This document shows, in pieces, positions 24,865-35,106 of a stretch of 62,091 nt of DNA. The translations under genes and the position numbers were made by a program. Numbering within the stretch: the stretch's first letter is position 1; each line of letters begins with the position of its first letter. The DNA comes from an uncultured Oscillospiraceae bacterium. GTDB taxonomy: Bacteria > Bacillota > Clostridia > Oscillospirales > Oscillospiraceae. The DNA is taken from contig CAKTPI010000009.1 in assembly GCA_934591635.1 (NCBI GenBank), positions 1 through 62,091 on the forward strand. Direction: 5' to 3'. The notes under the pieces are model-generated. The model was not told the origin of the DNA, did no database searches, and saw only the letters and a program-made list of their open reading frames with translations.

Positions 24865-27800
24865 TTGAAAAAGCGAACGAAAAAGAGTCTGAGCCGCTTG
24901 CTGCTTTTGCCGCTCTTATTTGTGGTGCTGTGCCAGGGTGTGCTGCCCTTCTCTATCCTGCTTGCCAGCGGGACACGGCAGAATATGGAGCGAAATGCCA
25001 TTGACATTGACTGCACCATTGTGCAGAACCGCCAGACGATTCTTGAAAACGCTATGGTTTCCCGCTGGAGCGGTGTGCGGGATGAGGCCGCCTTTTTGAA
25101 TGATGCGCTGGAAAAGCTGCTGCAACCGCAGGCGGCAACCATTTCCGATTTCCTGCAAAATGGGGATCTGCAGCACACTTATGCAAACGGTGTATTTTCC
25201 GAACTTCTGGATTACCTGACCCGGGACAATACCTGCGGCATCTACCTGGTGCTCGGGAATTCCACTCCGGCAGAGGAAGCGGGAAAGTACGTGGGCTTCT
25301 TCCTGCGGGACTCGGATCCGGGCGCCAAGACGCTGACCAATTCCGACCTGCTGCTGGAGCGCGGGGACAAGATTCTGGCCCGGCAATCCGGCATCACGCT
25401 GGATACCTCCTGGTCACCCCGCTTCCATTTTGAGGCTGCCGGGACACGGGAGGCTGATGACTTTTTCTATGTTCCCTACCAGCTGGCGCAGGATAACGCC
25501 CAGTTAGACCCGGCAAAGCTGGGTTACTGGTCCACCCCCTTCATTCTGGAAGATCACAGCATGGATAACCACAAGATGATTGCCTATTCCCTGCCCTTGA
25601 TTTATGACGGGCAGGTCTATGGCGTGCTGGGGTGTGAGATTTCTGTTTCCTATCTGCTGAACTCCTACCTGATGGTGCAGGATTTGAGTGCGGATCTGAA
25701 CGCCGGTTATGCCTTGGCCATCGACCTGGGAGACGGACGCTACCAGGAAATTGTTTCCAAAGGTGCCCTCAGCGATGCCGTGAAGAGCGAAGCAGGCACC
25801 TTTACTCTGGAAAACACCAAATATCGATCCCTGCAAAAGGTACAGAATGCCGCCGTGGGGAAGCAGGGGATTTATGCCGTGGTCAGTCCCATGACGCTCT
25901 ACAGCGGCAATGTTCCCTTTGCAAACAAGGACTGGGTGCTCTGCGGCTTTGTGTCCCAGACCAGTATTTTTGGCCTGGGCAACGACCTGTACAAGCGGCT
26001 GCTGACCACCATTCTGGGCTGTGCCGTTTTCGGTATGGTCGTGATGGTGCTGGTGGTGCGGTATATTTCCAAACCCGTATACCAGCTGATGGACAGTGTC
26101 CGGGGCGGCGTGGCCGGACTAAAAGCCTTCCATCCCTCCGGCATTGCCGAGGTGGACGAGCTGCATCAGGTGATTGAAGACCTGACGGACAGCGAGCTGA
26201 ACACAGGAAACCAGCTCAACGAGGAAAAGGAACGCTACCGCATCGCGGTGGAAAGCTCCAACGATATTTTCTTTACCTATCGGGAAGCTGACGGCACCGT
26301 TGAGATTGTAAACAGTCCGGATATGGACGGCCTGTGGTACATGGCTGCATTCCGCACCCAACTGCTCCCAGGCTTCAGCCGAAAAGGACTGGAAGCGCTG
26401 CAGGAGATGGTGCAGGGCGGCGCCGGTTCCTATGAGGCACAGGTGCAATATCAGCTGCCAGGCCAGAGAGAGAGCCGGTGGTACGCCCTCAGCAGCAAAA
26501 CCATGACAGATGACCAAGGGGGACATCGCCGGATTGTTGGCTACCTGCGGGACATCCAAGCACTAAAAATGCAGGAGATCGAACGGGAACGCCGGCGGAA
26601 ACAAGATCCCGTCACCGGACTGCTGCGGCTGGATCAGGGCATCCGCAGCATCAATACCCTGCGGGACGAGCAGCCGCAGGGCGTGCTGGTAAACATCGAC
26701 CTGAGTCATTTCACCCAACTGACCCAGAACTGCGGCCTGACCTTTGGTGACCTGCTGCTCAATGAATTTGCGAAGCTGCTCACCGCCCGCTGCCAAGGCC
26801 TGTGGACGAAAGCGGTACTGATCCGGGCGGGTGCGGATACCTTCCTCCTCTGGGCACCCGGCAACTGCCTGGAGCGGTGCAAATGGCTGCTGGAGATTTT
26901 GCGGCAGGACTATGGCGAGATTATCCACTCCGACGCGCTTATTCTGGATTTCCGGGCGGGTATTACCCCTGTGGATGAAAATACATCCACAGACCTTGCC
27001 ATTGGGCAGGCAAAGGCTGCACTGGAGGGCGCACAGCAGCAGAAAAAATTCCTGATGGAATGGAAGGACCTGGAGCACCAGGTTCCCTCCTCCCTCCCCT
27101 TCGGCCCCGTTATTTCCCAGGGATTTGCAGGGCAGCTGAGCCTTAGCTCGCTGGCTATGAATCTATACGACCGCTGTAAGGACTGGGATGTTGCGTCTGA
27201 TCTGCTGGCGCGGCTGATGTCTGAAAGCTTTGGCCTGAGTAACATGGCCATCACCGATTTTCAGGAGGACTTTCTCTCCGGCACTCTGGTTTATCTGTGG
27301 AAGCCCCTGCCTCAGCTGAAGGGACGTACCGTCTTCCGGGCAACGGAACAGGAGTTCCGAGCGCTCAACGAAATGGCCTGCGCAGGCTCCATTCTCCCGC
27401 TCCACAAGATGCCCGTGGCAAATGCCGCCCTTCTGGGCAGCGGCATTGACGGCATTGCCATTCCCATGCAGGATAACGATGTCTACATCGGAAGCATTAT
27501 GATGGTTGGCCTTCGCAAGCAGGTGCTGGAATCCGAAGAGAGCCGGGCCATACTGCTGGAGCTGGCAGCCGTCATTCAGAACCGAATGAACCGGCAGCGC
27601 CACGACGAATCCGCCCGGGCAAAGGCCGACTTCTTAGCCCGGATGTCTCACGAAATCCGGACGCCGATGAATGGCATCATTGGCATGACGGAGATTGCTC
27701 TGCGGGAGGACCAAACGGAGGAGAGCCGTCGGGAGTGCCTGGAAAAGGTACGCAAATCCTCCCACTATCTGTTGAGCCTGCTGAACGACATTCTGGACAT

Positions 27801-28743
27801 GTCTAAGATTGAAAGCGGCAAAATGGCCCTGGCAAACGCCCCCTTCGACATGAAAGCGTTGCTGCAGGATCTCCATCCGGTGCTGGATTCCAGGTTCCAG
27901 GAAAAACAGCAGGAGTTCATCAGCCAGATCGACCTGAAGGGTCAGTGGTTCTACGGCGACTCCCTGCGCATCAGTCAGGTACTCATTAACCTGCTGGGCA
28001 ACGCGGTCAAGTATTCCCCTGAGCATACCCGGGTCACCCTGACCGTGCAGGAACAGATTGGAGAGCAGAACGAGTCTTGGGTTTATTTTGGCGTGCAGGA
28101 TCAAGGCATTGGCATCAGCGAGGAGGACCGGTTCCGGGTCTTCCAAAGCTTTGAGCAGGTGAATACCCCTTCTGCCCGAAAGCAGGGCACCGGACTGGGC
28201 CTTGCCATCAGCAACCGCCTGGTGCACATGATGGGCGGTACAATTGATCTGGAAAGTCAGGTGGGCAAGGGAAGCATCTTCTCCTTCACCCTGCGGCTCC
28301 GCCGGGCAGAGGCACAGCCCACTGCGCGTGAGGTCCCCACGCCAACTGCCAATTTCAGCGGCAAGCAAATTCTGGTAGCAGAGGACAACGCACTGAACAT
28401 GGAAATTGTGCAGTTCTTCCTGCAGGATCTGGGCTGCGGGGTTACCCAGGCCGTGGATGGGAAGCAGGCGCTGGAGCTGTTCCGGGATTCTGAGGTTGGC
28501 CACTTTGACCTGATCCTCATGGATGTGATGATGCCGGTGATGGACGGCCTGGAGGCCGCCAATGCCATCCGGAGTCTGGATCGCCCGGACAGCAAGACTA
28601 TCCCCATTGTGGCGCTCAGTGCCAACGCCTTTGACGAGGATATCAAGCGTTCTCTGGCCAGCGGCATGAACGACCATCTGTCAAAACCCATTGAGCCGGA
28701 CAAGCTGGCCCAAACGCTCGCCCGACTGCTTGGCAAAACGTAA
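24865..28743 (+). CDS. Hybrid sensor kinase with PAS and degenerate GGDEF
   Basis: Membrane hybrid histidine kinase of 1292 aa. Order: membrane helix near 8-30; a large extracytoplasmic dCache-like sensor to about 378; second helix 380-402 (GCAVFGMVVMVLVV); PAS-like region about 455-570; a GGDEF fold from about 580 in which the signature has become RAGADTFLL, so cyclase activity is unlikely; a GAF-like region; HisKA with MSHEIRTPMNGIIGM near 926; HATPase with NLLGNAVKYS; and a receiver with DLILMDVMMPVMDG near 1217. TTG at 24865 follows AAAGGAGG by eight bases, whereas the ATG at 24829 has no site. It is co-transcribed with the binding protein. Confidence 0.88.
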   Translation: MKKRTKKSLSRLLLLPLLFVVLCQGVLPFSILLASGTRQNMERNAIDIDCTIVQNRQTILENAMVSRWSGVRDEAAFLNDALEKLLQPQAATISDFLQNGDLQHTYANGVFSELLDYLTRDNTCGIYLVLGNSTPAEEAGKYVGFFLRDSDPGAKTLTNSDLLLERGDKILARQSGITLDTSWSPRFHFEAAGTREADDFFYVPYQLAQDNAQLDPAKLGYWSTPFILEDHSMDNHKMIAYSLPLIYDGQVYGVLGCEISVSYLLNSYLMVQDLSADLNAGYALAIDLGDGRYQEIVSKGALSDAVKSEAGTFTLENTKYRSLQKVQNAAVGKQGIYAVVSPMTLYSGNVPFANKDWVLCGFVSQTSIFGLGNDLYKRLLTTILGCAVFGMVVMVLVVRYISKPVYQLMDSVRGGVAGLKAFHPSGIAEVDELHQVIEDLTDSELNTGNQLNEEKERYRIAVESSNDIFFTYREADGTVEIVNSPDMDGLWYMAAFRTQLLPGFSRKGLEALQEMVQGGAGSYEAQVQYQLPGQRESRWYALSSKTMTDDQGGHRRIVGYLRDIQALKMQEIERERRRKQDPVTGLLRLDQGIRSINTLRDEQPQGVLVNIDLSHFTQLTQNCGLTFGDLLLNEFAKLLTARCQGLWTKAVLIRAGADTFLLWAPGNCLERCKWLLEILRQDYGEIIHSDALILDFRAGITPVDENTSTDLAIGQAKAALEGAQQQKKFLMEWKDLEHQVPSSLPFGPVISQGFAGQLSLSSLAMNLYDRCKDWDVASDLLARLMSESFGLSNMAITDFQEDFLSGTLVYLWKPLPQLKGRTVFRATEQEFRALNEMACAGSILPLHKMPVANAALLGSGIDGIAIPMQDNDVYIGSIMMVGLRKQVLESEESRAILLELAAVIQNRMNRQRHDESARAKADFLARMSHEIRTPMNGIIGMTEIALREDQTEESRRECLEKVRKSSHYLLSLLNDILDMSKIESGKMALANAPFDMKALLQDLHPVLDSRFQEKQQEFISQIDLKGQWFYGDSLRISQVLINLLGNAVKYSPEHTRVTLTVQEQIGEQNESWVYFGVQDQGIGISEEDRFRVFQSFEQVNTPSARKQGTGLGLAISNRLVHMMGGTIDLESQVGKGSIFSFTLRLRRAEAQPTAREVPTPTANFSGKQILVAEDNALNMEIVQFFLQDLGCGVTQAVDGKQALELFRDSEVGHFDLILMDVMMPVMDGLEAANAIRSLDRPDSKTIPIVALSANAFDEDIKRSLASGMNDHLSKPIEPDKLAQTLARLLGKT

Positions 28744-28770
28744 TTGCTGCGGCAGAACTTCCATAAAATC

Positions 28771-28818
28771 AAGAGCCGACATTCCCGGTCTTCCGGTTTT
28801 GTCGGCTCTTCTTTTGTC
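28771..28818 (+). terminator. Terminator of the hybrid kinase operon
   Basis: AAGAGCCGAC/GTCGGCTCTT stem with an inner CCGG pairing, followed by CTTTTGTCTT. Confidence 0.8.
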
Positions 28819-28843
28819 TTATTTTATACTTTGACGAAAAACT

Positions 28844-28893
28844 AAATGCCGAAGGGGCCCTTTTCGCAGGGTCTTCCCTTCGGCATTTTTATT
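28844..28893. terminator. Terminator of the purine operon (bidirectional)
   Basis: A perfect 13-bp stem, AAATGCCGAAGGG/CCCTTCGGCATTT, with T-runs on both strands. On the minus strand it follows purL. Confidence 0.8.
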
Positions 28894-28898
28894 GGATA

Positions 28899-31800
28899 TT
28901 ACTTAAAATACTTCACCGCATTCCGGAAAAGATGCATATCATATTCTCCTGGAACATTGCGGTAGAGGTTCTTGCCGATGCGCTCACTGTGACCCATCTT
29001 GCCGAGAACCCGGCCATCCGGAGAGGTGATGCCTTCAATGGCAAAAAGGGAGCCATTGGGGTTGAACTCCGTGTCCATAGTGGGTTCTCCTTCCAGATTC
29101 ACATACTGAGTAACAATCTGACCATTCTCTGCCAGCTGCTGCACCAGTTCTTCGCTGGCGTAGAAGCGTCCCTCACCGTGAGAGATAGGCACAGTGCAGA
29201 TGCTGCCCACCTCAGCCCCGGCAAGCCAGGGGGATTTATTGGAACAGATGCGGGTGCGCACCAGCTTGGACTGATGGCGGCCAATGATATTATAAGTCAG
29301 CGTGGGGCAAGAAGCATCGGTATCGATGATCTTGCCGTAAGGCACCAGGCCCAGCTTAATCAGCGCCTGGAAGCCATTGCAGATGCCCAGCATCAGGCCG
29401 TCCCGCTGCTCCAGCAGCGCGGCAACCTGCTCCCGAATGGCAGGATTCCGGAAGAATGCTGTGATGAACTTGGCAGAACCGTCGGGCTCATCGCCGCCGG
29501 AGAATCCGCCGGGCAGGAAAATCATCTGTGCTTTCGCAGCCTTGGCTGCAAACTCCTCTACACTGCGCTGCACATCGGCAGCGGTCAGGTTGCGGATCAC
29601 AGCAATATCCGCCTCCGCACCAGCATCCATCATCGCCCGGGCGGAGTCATACTCGCAGTTGGTGCCGGGGAAAACCGGGATCAGCACCCGGGGCTTGGCC
29701 GTCTTGACCGCCGGGGCAGGATAGGACTTGGTTTCGAACCGGAATTTGGGCAGGGGCACATTCCCCTCGGTAACCTTGGTGGGATAGACATCGGCCAGCA
29801 CGCCCTCGTTCAGGCTGCGCAGCTCCTCGATAGACGCCTCATCCCCATTCAGGTTAATAATGGGCTTTTCGGTGGTGTAGCCGATCTTGATGACGCCATC
29901 CATAAACACATCGCCCGTCATCTCCGCAATCAGGCAGCAAGCGCCGGTGGTATACCAGTCCGTGAAATTCTCACCGATAAAGCCGATCTCATTGCCGAAG
30001 CTCATCTTCATCACGGCTTCCGCCGCGCCGTTTTCTACAGCCCAGGCAGCGCAGACCTTGCCTGCCCGGTGAAGGCTCAGGAAGGCGTCCCAGCTAGCCT
30101 TGATTGCCTCCCGGCTCCCGTCAATGGGGGCAATCAGGTAAACCGGGTGATTGGGTGCCTTAAACTCCGGGGACAGCACCTTGGACGCATCCACCGGGGC
30201 AATGGCAAAGGAAATCACCGTGGGGGGCACGTCCTTATCCAGGAAGGAGCCAGACATGGAGTCCTTGCCGCCAATGGCAGCCGCCCCCAACTCCAGCTGG
30301 GCATCCAGGGCACCCAGGAGGGCTGCAAAGGGCTTGCCCCAGCGCTGAGGCTCGGTGCGCAGCTTTTCAAAGAACTCCTGGAGGGTCAGATAGGCATCGT
30401 GGTAATCCGCACCGGCGGCCACCAGCTTTGCCATGGAATTATAAACTGCATCATGGGCCCCCACATAGGGATCGATACACATCCGATCCGGGTCACAGCC
30501 CCAGGCCATGACACTGGCCTGACTGGTGTGCTGCCCCGGGAGCACCGGGAACAGGGCGGCCATGGCCTGGGCAGGACTGGTCTGCGTCCTGCCGCCAAAG
30601 GGCATGAGCACCGAGCCTGCGCCGATGGAGCCGTCAAACCGCTCCGTCAGCCCCCGGCGGCTGGCGGCTTTCAGACTGGACGCCATTTCCCGCAGGGAAG
30701 AGAAGAGCGGTGCATCCAGCAGCTGGCGGTTCTTCGCCGCAACCTCCACCCGGGTGTGCTTCACAGCACCATTGGTATCCAGGAAGGCCCGGCTGAGGTT
30801 TGCAATCTCATGGCCCTTCCACTGCATGACCATCCGCGCCTCCTCAGTGACCACCGCCACCCGGTAGGCTTCCAGATTTTCTTTTCCGGCAGCGGCGATG
30901 AAGGCATCCGCATCCTCCGGGGCAACGACCACAGCCATACGCTCCTGGGACTCGGAAATGGCAATCTCGGTGCCGTCCAGGCCCTCGTATTTCTTCCGCA
31001 CGGCATCCAGGTCAATGCGCAGTCCGGCGGCCAGTTCACCGATGGCAACGGACACACCGCCGGCGCCAAAGTCATTGCACCGCTTGATCAGGCGGGTGAC
31101 GTCCCCATTGCGGAACAGGCGCTGAATCTTTCGCTCCTCGGGGGCATTGCCCTTTTGAACCTCGGACGCCATGGTTTGCAGAGACTTGGCATTGTGGCTC
31201 TTGGAGGAGCCGGTGGCACCGCCGATGCCGTCCCGTCCGGTGCGGCCGCCCAACAGGATCACCACATCCCCGGGAGCGGGCACCTCCCGCCGGACATTGG
31301 CGGCCGGGGCAGCGGCAACCACCGCGCCGCATTCCAGCCGCTTGGCAATATAGCCCTCATGGTACAGCTCTGCCACGTGACCGGTGGCAAGGCCAATCTG
31401 GTTACCGTAGGAGGAGTAGCCCGCAGCGGCTGTCGTAGCCAGCTTCCGCTGGGGGAGCTTGCCCTTCAGGGTATCCTGCAGGCCCATCCGGGGATCTCCG
31501 CCGCCGGTGACCCGCATGGCCTGGTGCACATAAGCGCGGCCGGACAGGGGATCCCGGATGCAGCCACCGATGCAAGTAGCCGCACCGCCGAAGGGCTCGA
31601 TCTCGGTGGGGTGGTTGTGGGTTTCATTCTTGAACATCAGCAGCCAGTCTTCCCGGTTGCCGTCAATTTCGGCCGGCACATGGATGGAGCAGGCGTTAAT
31701 CTCCTCGCTCTCGTCCAGTTCCGGCAGCATTCCCCGCTTCTTCAGGACCTTAGCGCCGATGGTGGCAATGTCCATCAGCGTCTGGGGACGCTGGGCCGCC

Positions 31801-32585
31801 TTTTCAGCGCCATAAACCTCCACCCGGGCATCCAGATATCGCTGGTAGGCAGCTTTTACCGCCCCGTCCTGAATGTCAGTGCTGTCAATATGGGTAGAGA
31901 AGGTGGTGTGGCGGCAGTGGTCAGACCAATAGGTATCCACCACCCGCACCTCGGTGATGGTGGGGTCCCGGTGCTCCTGGTCCCGGAAATAGGCTTGCAG
32001 GAACCGCAGGTCATCCAAATCCATGGCAAGCCCCAGCTTGTCCAGCAGCTTTTGCAGGGCAGCGTCTGTCATTTTAATGAAATTCTTTACCGTTTCCACG
32101 GTCTCCGGGGCAGCATACTCCACCGCCAGGGTCTCAGGCTTTTCCAGGGAGGCCTCCCGTGCCTCCACCGCGTTAATGACATAGTGCTTGATGGCCTCGA
32201 TATTCTTCTTCGTCAGCTTGCCATAAAGGGCATAGACTTTGGCGCTACGGACGGTGGGGCGCTCCCCCTGGCTTTGCAGCTGAATGCACTGCGCAGCAGA
32301 ATCCGCCCGCTGGTCAAACTGACCGGGCAGCGGCTCCACGGCAAACACCACATCGGCATCGCTCAAGTCCGCGTCATCCGAAACATAGTCCAGCTGAGGC
32401 TCTGAAAAAACGGTGGTGCGGGCATAGTCAAACAGTTCCTCGCTGATGTCCTCCACATCATAGCGGTTGAGGATCCGCACCTTCTGGAGCTTCTGGATGC
32501 CAAGGAAAGAGCGGCAGTCGGACAGCAGCCCAGCCGCCTCCGGGGCAAGGCCCGGCTTCTTTTCTACAAAAACGCGATAAACCAT
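28899..32585 (-). CDS. purL: Phosphoribosylformylglycinamidine synthase
   Basis: Single-chain FGAM synthase of 1228 aa: converts FGAR, ATP and glutamine to FGAM. The N-terminal PurS-like part is followed by AIRS-type synthase halves (VVDTYWSDHCRHTTFSTHID, FKNETHNHPTEIEPFGGAAT) and a C-terminal class I glutaminase (LIPVFPGTNCEYDSARAM, nucleophile Cys in MLGICNGFQAL, PISHGEGRF). This fused form replaces the PurS/PurQ/PurL complex common in Bacillus. ATG at 32585 follows GGGAGG. The longer frame has no site. It is the last gene of the operon. Confidence 0.96.
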   Translation of the reverse strand: MVYRVFVEKKPGLAPEAAGLLSDCRSFLGIQKLQKVRILNRYDVEDISEELFDYARTTVFSEPQLDYVSDDADLSDADVVFAVEPLPGQFDQRADSAAQCIQLQSQGERPTVRSAKVYALYGKLTKKNIEAIKHYVINAVEAREASLEKPETLAVEYAAPETVETVKNFIKMTDAALQKLLDKLGLAMDLDDLRFLQAYFRDQEHRDPTITEVRVVDTYWSDHCRHTTFSTHIDSTDIQDGAVKAAYQRYLDARVEVYGAEKAAQRPQTLMDIATIGAKVLKKRGMLPELDESEEINACSIHVPAEIDGNREDWLLMFKNETHNHPTEIEPFGGAATCIGGCIRDPLSGRAYVHQAMRVTGGGDPRMGLQDTLKGKLPQRKLATTAAAGYSSYGNQIGLATGHVAELYHEGYIAKRLECGAVVAAAPAANVRREVPAPGDVVILLGGRTGRDGIGGATGSSKSHNAKSLQTMASEVQKGNAPEERKIQRLFRNGDVTRLIKRCNDFGAGGVSVAIGELAAGLRIDLDAVRKKYEGLDGTEIAISESQERMAVVVAPEDADAFIAAAGKENLEAYRVAVVTEEARMVMQWKGHEIANLSRAFLDTNGAVKHTRVEVAAKNRQLLDAPLFSSLREMASSLKAASRRGLTERFDGSIGAGSVLMPFGGRTQTSPAQAMAALFPVLPGQHTSQASVMAWGCDPDRMCIDPYVGAHDAVYNSMAKLVAAGADYHDAYLTLQEFFEKLRTEPQRWGKPFAALLGALDAQLELGAAAIGGKDSMSGSFLDKDVPPTVISFAIAPVDASKVLSPEFKAPNHPVYLIAPIDGSREAIKASWDAFLSLHRAGKVCAAWAVENGAAEAVMKMSFGNEIGFIGENFTDWYTTGACCLIAEMTGDVFMDGVIKIGYTTEKPIINLNGDEASIEELRSLNEGVLADVYPTKVTEGNVPLPKFRFETKSYPAPAVKTAKPRVLIPVFPGTNCEYDSARAMMDAGAEADIAVIRNLTAADVQRSVEEFAAKAAKAQMIFLPGGFSGGDEPDGSAKFITAFFRNPAIREQVAALLEQRDGLMLGICNGFQALIKLGLVPYGKIIDTDASCPTLTYNIIGRHQSKLVRTRICSNKSPWLAGAEVGSICTVPISHGEGRFYASEELVQQLAENGQIVTQYVNLEGEPTMDTEFNPNGSLFAIEGITSPDGRVLGKMGHSERIGKNLYRNVPGEYDMHLFRNAVKYFK

Positions 32586-32600
32586 TCTTTTTCCTCCCAA

Positions 32601-33866
32601 TTACTGCAAAGCCTGCAAGGCACGCTGTCCGATATCCGAGCGGCGGTAGGCATTCTCAAAATGAACGCCATCGCTGATGCGGTAGGCTTCCCGGATGGCT
32701 TCTTCCAGTGTATCCGCCACGGCGGTAGTGCCGGTGACCCGGCCGCCGGAGGTCAGAAGCATGCCATCGCACAGCTTGGCACCGGCCACATAGGTGTGGG
32801 CCGCCGCCTCCGGCGTCATGGTAAGGGGGAAGCCCTTTTCATAATGCACCGGGTACCCCTGGGATGCCCAGATCACACAGCAGGCATTTCTGTCTGCAAA
32901 CTTCACTTCCGTCTCGGCCAGGGTTCCGTTGGTGGTGGCCTGCATCACGGTGAGCAAATCGCTCTCCAGCAGGGGGAGCACCACCTGGGTTTCCGGGTCG
33001 CCGAAGCGGCAATTGTACTCAATCACCTTGGGGCCCTGGGGTGTGAGCATCAGGCCGAAATACAGGCAGCCGGTAAAGGGACGCCCCTCAGCGTTCATGG
33101 CGGCAATGGTGGGCAGGAAAATCTCTGCCATGCACTGCCGGGCAATCTCCGGAGTATAGTAGGGGTTCGGTGCCACGGTGCCCATGCCACCGGTATTCAG
33201 GCCGGTATCATGATCCCCTGCCCGCTTATGATCCATGCTGGAAACCATGGGCTTTACCGTCTTGCCGTCGGTAAAGGCCAGCACGGACACCTCCGGGCCG
33301 GTGAGGAACTCTTCAATGACAATGTGCTCGCCGCTCTTGCCGAACACCTTGTCTGCCATCATGGACTTGACCGCATCCATGGCCTCCTGACGGGTCTGGG
33401 CAATGATCACGCCCTTGCCCAGGGCAAGACCATCCGCCTTGATAACCGTAGGAATCGGGGCAGTCTGCAGATAGGCAAGGGCCGCCGCCATATCGTCGAA
33501 CACCGCATAAGCCGCAGTGGGGATGCCGTACTGCTTCATCAGGTTCTTGGCAAAAACCTTGCTGCCCTCTAAAATGGCCGCATTGGCCCGGGGGCCAAAG
33601 CAAGGGACGCCTGCCGCATTCAGGGCGTCCACTGCCCCCATCACCAGGGGATCATCCGGTGCAACCACGGCATAGTCGATCTTCTTTTCTGTTGCAAACC
33701 GCACCAGCCCCGGAATATCCGTTGCGGCGATATCCACGCAAACCGCATCCGCAGCAATGCCGCCATTGCCGGGCAGGGCGTAAATTTCCGTAATGCTCTG
33801 ATTCTCTTTCAGCTTCTTGATGATGGCGTGCTCCCGCCCGCCGCCACCGACAACCATGATTTTCAT
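32601..33866 (-). CDS. purD: Phosphoribosylamine-glycine ligase
   Basis: GAR synthetase of 421 aa, ATP-grasp family, joining phosphoribosylamine and glycine. Seen: VVGGGGREHAI, PTVIKADGLALGKGVIIAQT, the GTVAPNPYYTPE block and EYNCRFGDPETQVVLPLL. AGGAG precedes ATG. It lies 15 bases before purL in a tightly packed operon. Confidence 0.97.
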   Translation of the reverse strand: MKIMVVGGGGREHAIIKKLKENQSITEIYALPGNGGIAADAVCVDIAATDIPGLVRFATEKKIDYAVVAPDDPLVMGAVDALNAAGVPCFGPRANAAILEGSKVFAKNLMKQYGIPTAAYAVFDDMAAALAYLQTAPIPTVIKADGLALGKGVIIAQTRQEAMDAVKSMMADKVFGKSGEHIVIEEFLTGPEVSVLAFTDGKTVKPMVSSMDHKRAGDHDTGLNTGGMGTVAPNPYYTPEIARQCMAEIFLPTIAAMNAEGRPFTGCLYFGLMLTPQGPKVIEYNCRFGDPETQVVLPLLESDLLTVMQATTNGTLAETEVKFADRNACCVIWASQGYPVHYEKGFPLTMTPEAAAHTYVAGAKLCDGMLLTSGGRVTGTTAVADTLEEAIREAYRISDGVHFENAYRRSDIGQRALQALQ

Positions 33867-33912
33867 ACAAATCTCCTATCTGTACATCCAAAGGCATAGA
33901 ACCGGGAATGGC

Positions 33913-35097
33913 TCAGTGGTGGAACAGGCGCATGCCGGTGAAGGCCATGACGATGCCGTGCTTATTGCACTCCTCGATTACGAGATCATCCCGGATGGAG
34001 CCGCCGGGCTGGGCAATGTAGGAAACACCGGAAGCATAGGCCCGCTTGATATTATCCGCAAAGGGGAAGAACGCATCCGAGCCCAGAGAAACACCGGTAA
34101 TGTCATTCAGATATTCCCGTTTTTCCGCCTCAGTCAACCGCTCCGGCTGGCAGGTGAAATAGTTCTGCCAGATTCCCTCGGCGCACACGTCCTCCTCATT
34201 GCCATTGATGTAGCCATCAATCACATTATCCCGGTTGGGGCGGCCCAGGTCTTCCCGGAAGGGCAGGCTCAGGGTCTTGGGGTGCTGCCGCAGGAACCAG
34301 GTATCTGCCTTGGAGCCAGCCAGCCGGGTGCAGTGGATCCGGGACTGCTGCCCCGCTCCCACGCCGATGGCCTGACCGTCATAAGCAAAGCAGACGGAAT
34401 TGGACTGGGTGTATTTCAGGGTGATGAGCGCCACAATCAGGTCAATTTTGGCGTTTTCCGGCAAATTTTTGTTGTCCGTGACAATGTTTTGCAGCAGGCT
34501 CTCGTCAATCTTAAAATTGTTCCGCCCCTGCTGGAAGGTTACGCCGAAAACCATCTTCGTCTCCTGCTCCGCAGGCACATAGTTTGGGTCAATGGCCACC
34601 ACATTATAGCCGCCCTTGCGCTTTCCTTTGAGAATCTCCAGTGCCCTGTCCGTATAGCCGGGGGCAATCACCCCATCGGAGACCTCCCGGGCAATGAGCT
34701 TTGCGGTGGTCTCGTCGCACACATCGGACAGCGCTACCCAGTCGCCAAAGGAGCACATCCGGTCAGTGCCGCGGGCGCGGGCATAAGCGCAAGCCAAGGG
34801 GCTTTCGTCCAGCTCCGGAATATCCTCCACAAAGCAGGCCTTTTTCAGTTTCTCCGGCAGCACCTTGCCCACAGCGGCAGAGGTGGGAGACACGTGCTTA
34901 AAGGAGGTAACGGCGCACAGGCCGGTGGCTGCCTTCAGTTCCTTTACCAGCTGCCAGGAGTTTAAAGCATCCAGGAAATTGATATACCCCGGGCGGCCGT
35001 TCAAGATGGTAATGGGCAGGTCACTGCCATCTGCCATGTAGATAGAGGCAGGCTTTTGGTTGGGATTACAGCCATATTTCAATGCAAATTCTTTCAT
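33913..35097 (-). CDS. purH: AICAR transformylase, stand-alone
   Basis: Protein of 394 aa corresponding to the formyltransferase half of PurH, without the IMP cyclohydrolase domain. Family blocks: KYGCNPNQKPASIY, TSFKHVSPTSAAVG, TDRMCSFGDWVALSD and the C-terminal SDAFFPFADNIKRAYASGVS with YIAQPGGSIRDD. It makes FAICAR from AICAR and formyl-THF. The missing cyclohydrolase is supplied by the PurO-like gene just upstream. The symbol purH is used loosely for this half-protein. Confidence 0.93.
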   Translation of the reverse strand: MKEFALKYGCNPNQKPASIYMADGSDLPITILNGRPGYINFLDALNSWQLVKELKAATGLCAVTSFKHVSPTSAAVGKVLPEKLKKACFVEDIPELDESPLACAYARARGTDRMCSFGDWVALSDVCDETTAKLIAREVSDGVIAPGYTDRALEILKGKRKGGYNVVAIDPNYVPAEQETKMVFGVTFQQGRNNFKIDESLLQNIVTDNKNLPENAKIDLIVALITLKYTQSNSVCFAYDGQAIGVGAGQQSRIHCTRLAGSKADTWFLRQHPKTLSLPFREDLGRPNRDNVIDGYINGNEEDVCAEGIWQNYFTCQPERLTEAEKREYLNDITGVSLGSDAFFPFADNIKRAYASGVSYIAQPGGSIRDDLVIEECNKHGIVMAFTGMRLFHH

Positions 35098-35106
35098 TTT
35101 CCGCCC

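Noticed and set aside
28932..32405. A 1157-aa open frame antisense to purL
   Set aside because: It mirrors purL codons, lacks a ribosome site and shows no domain. GC-rich third positions open the opposite strand.
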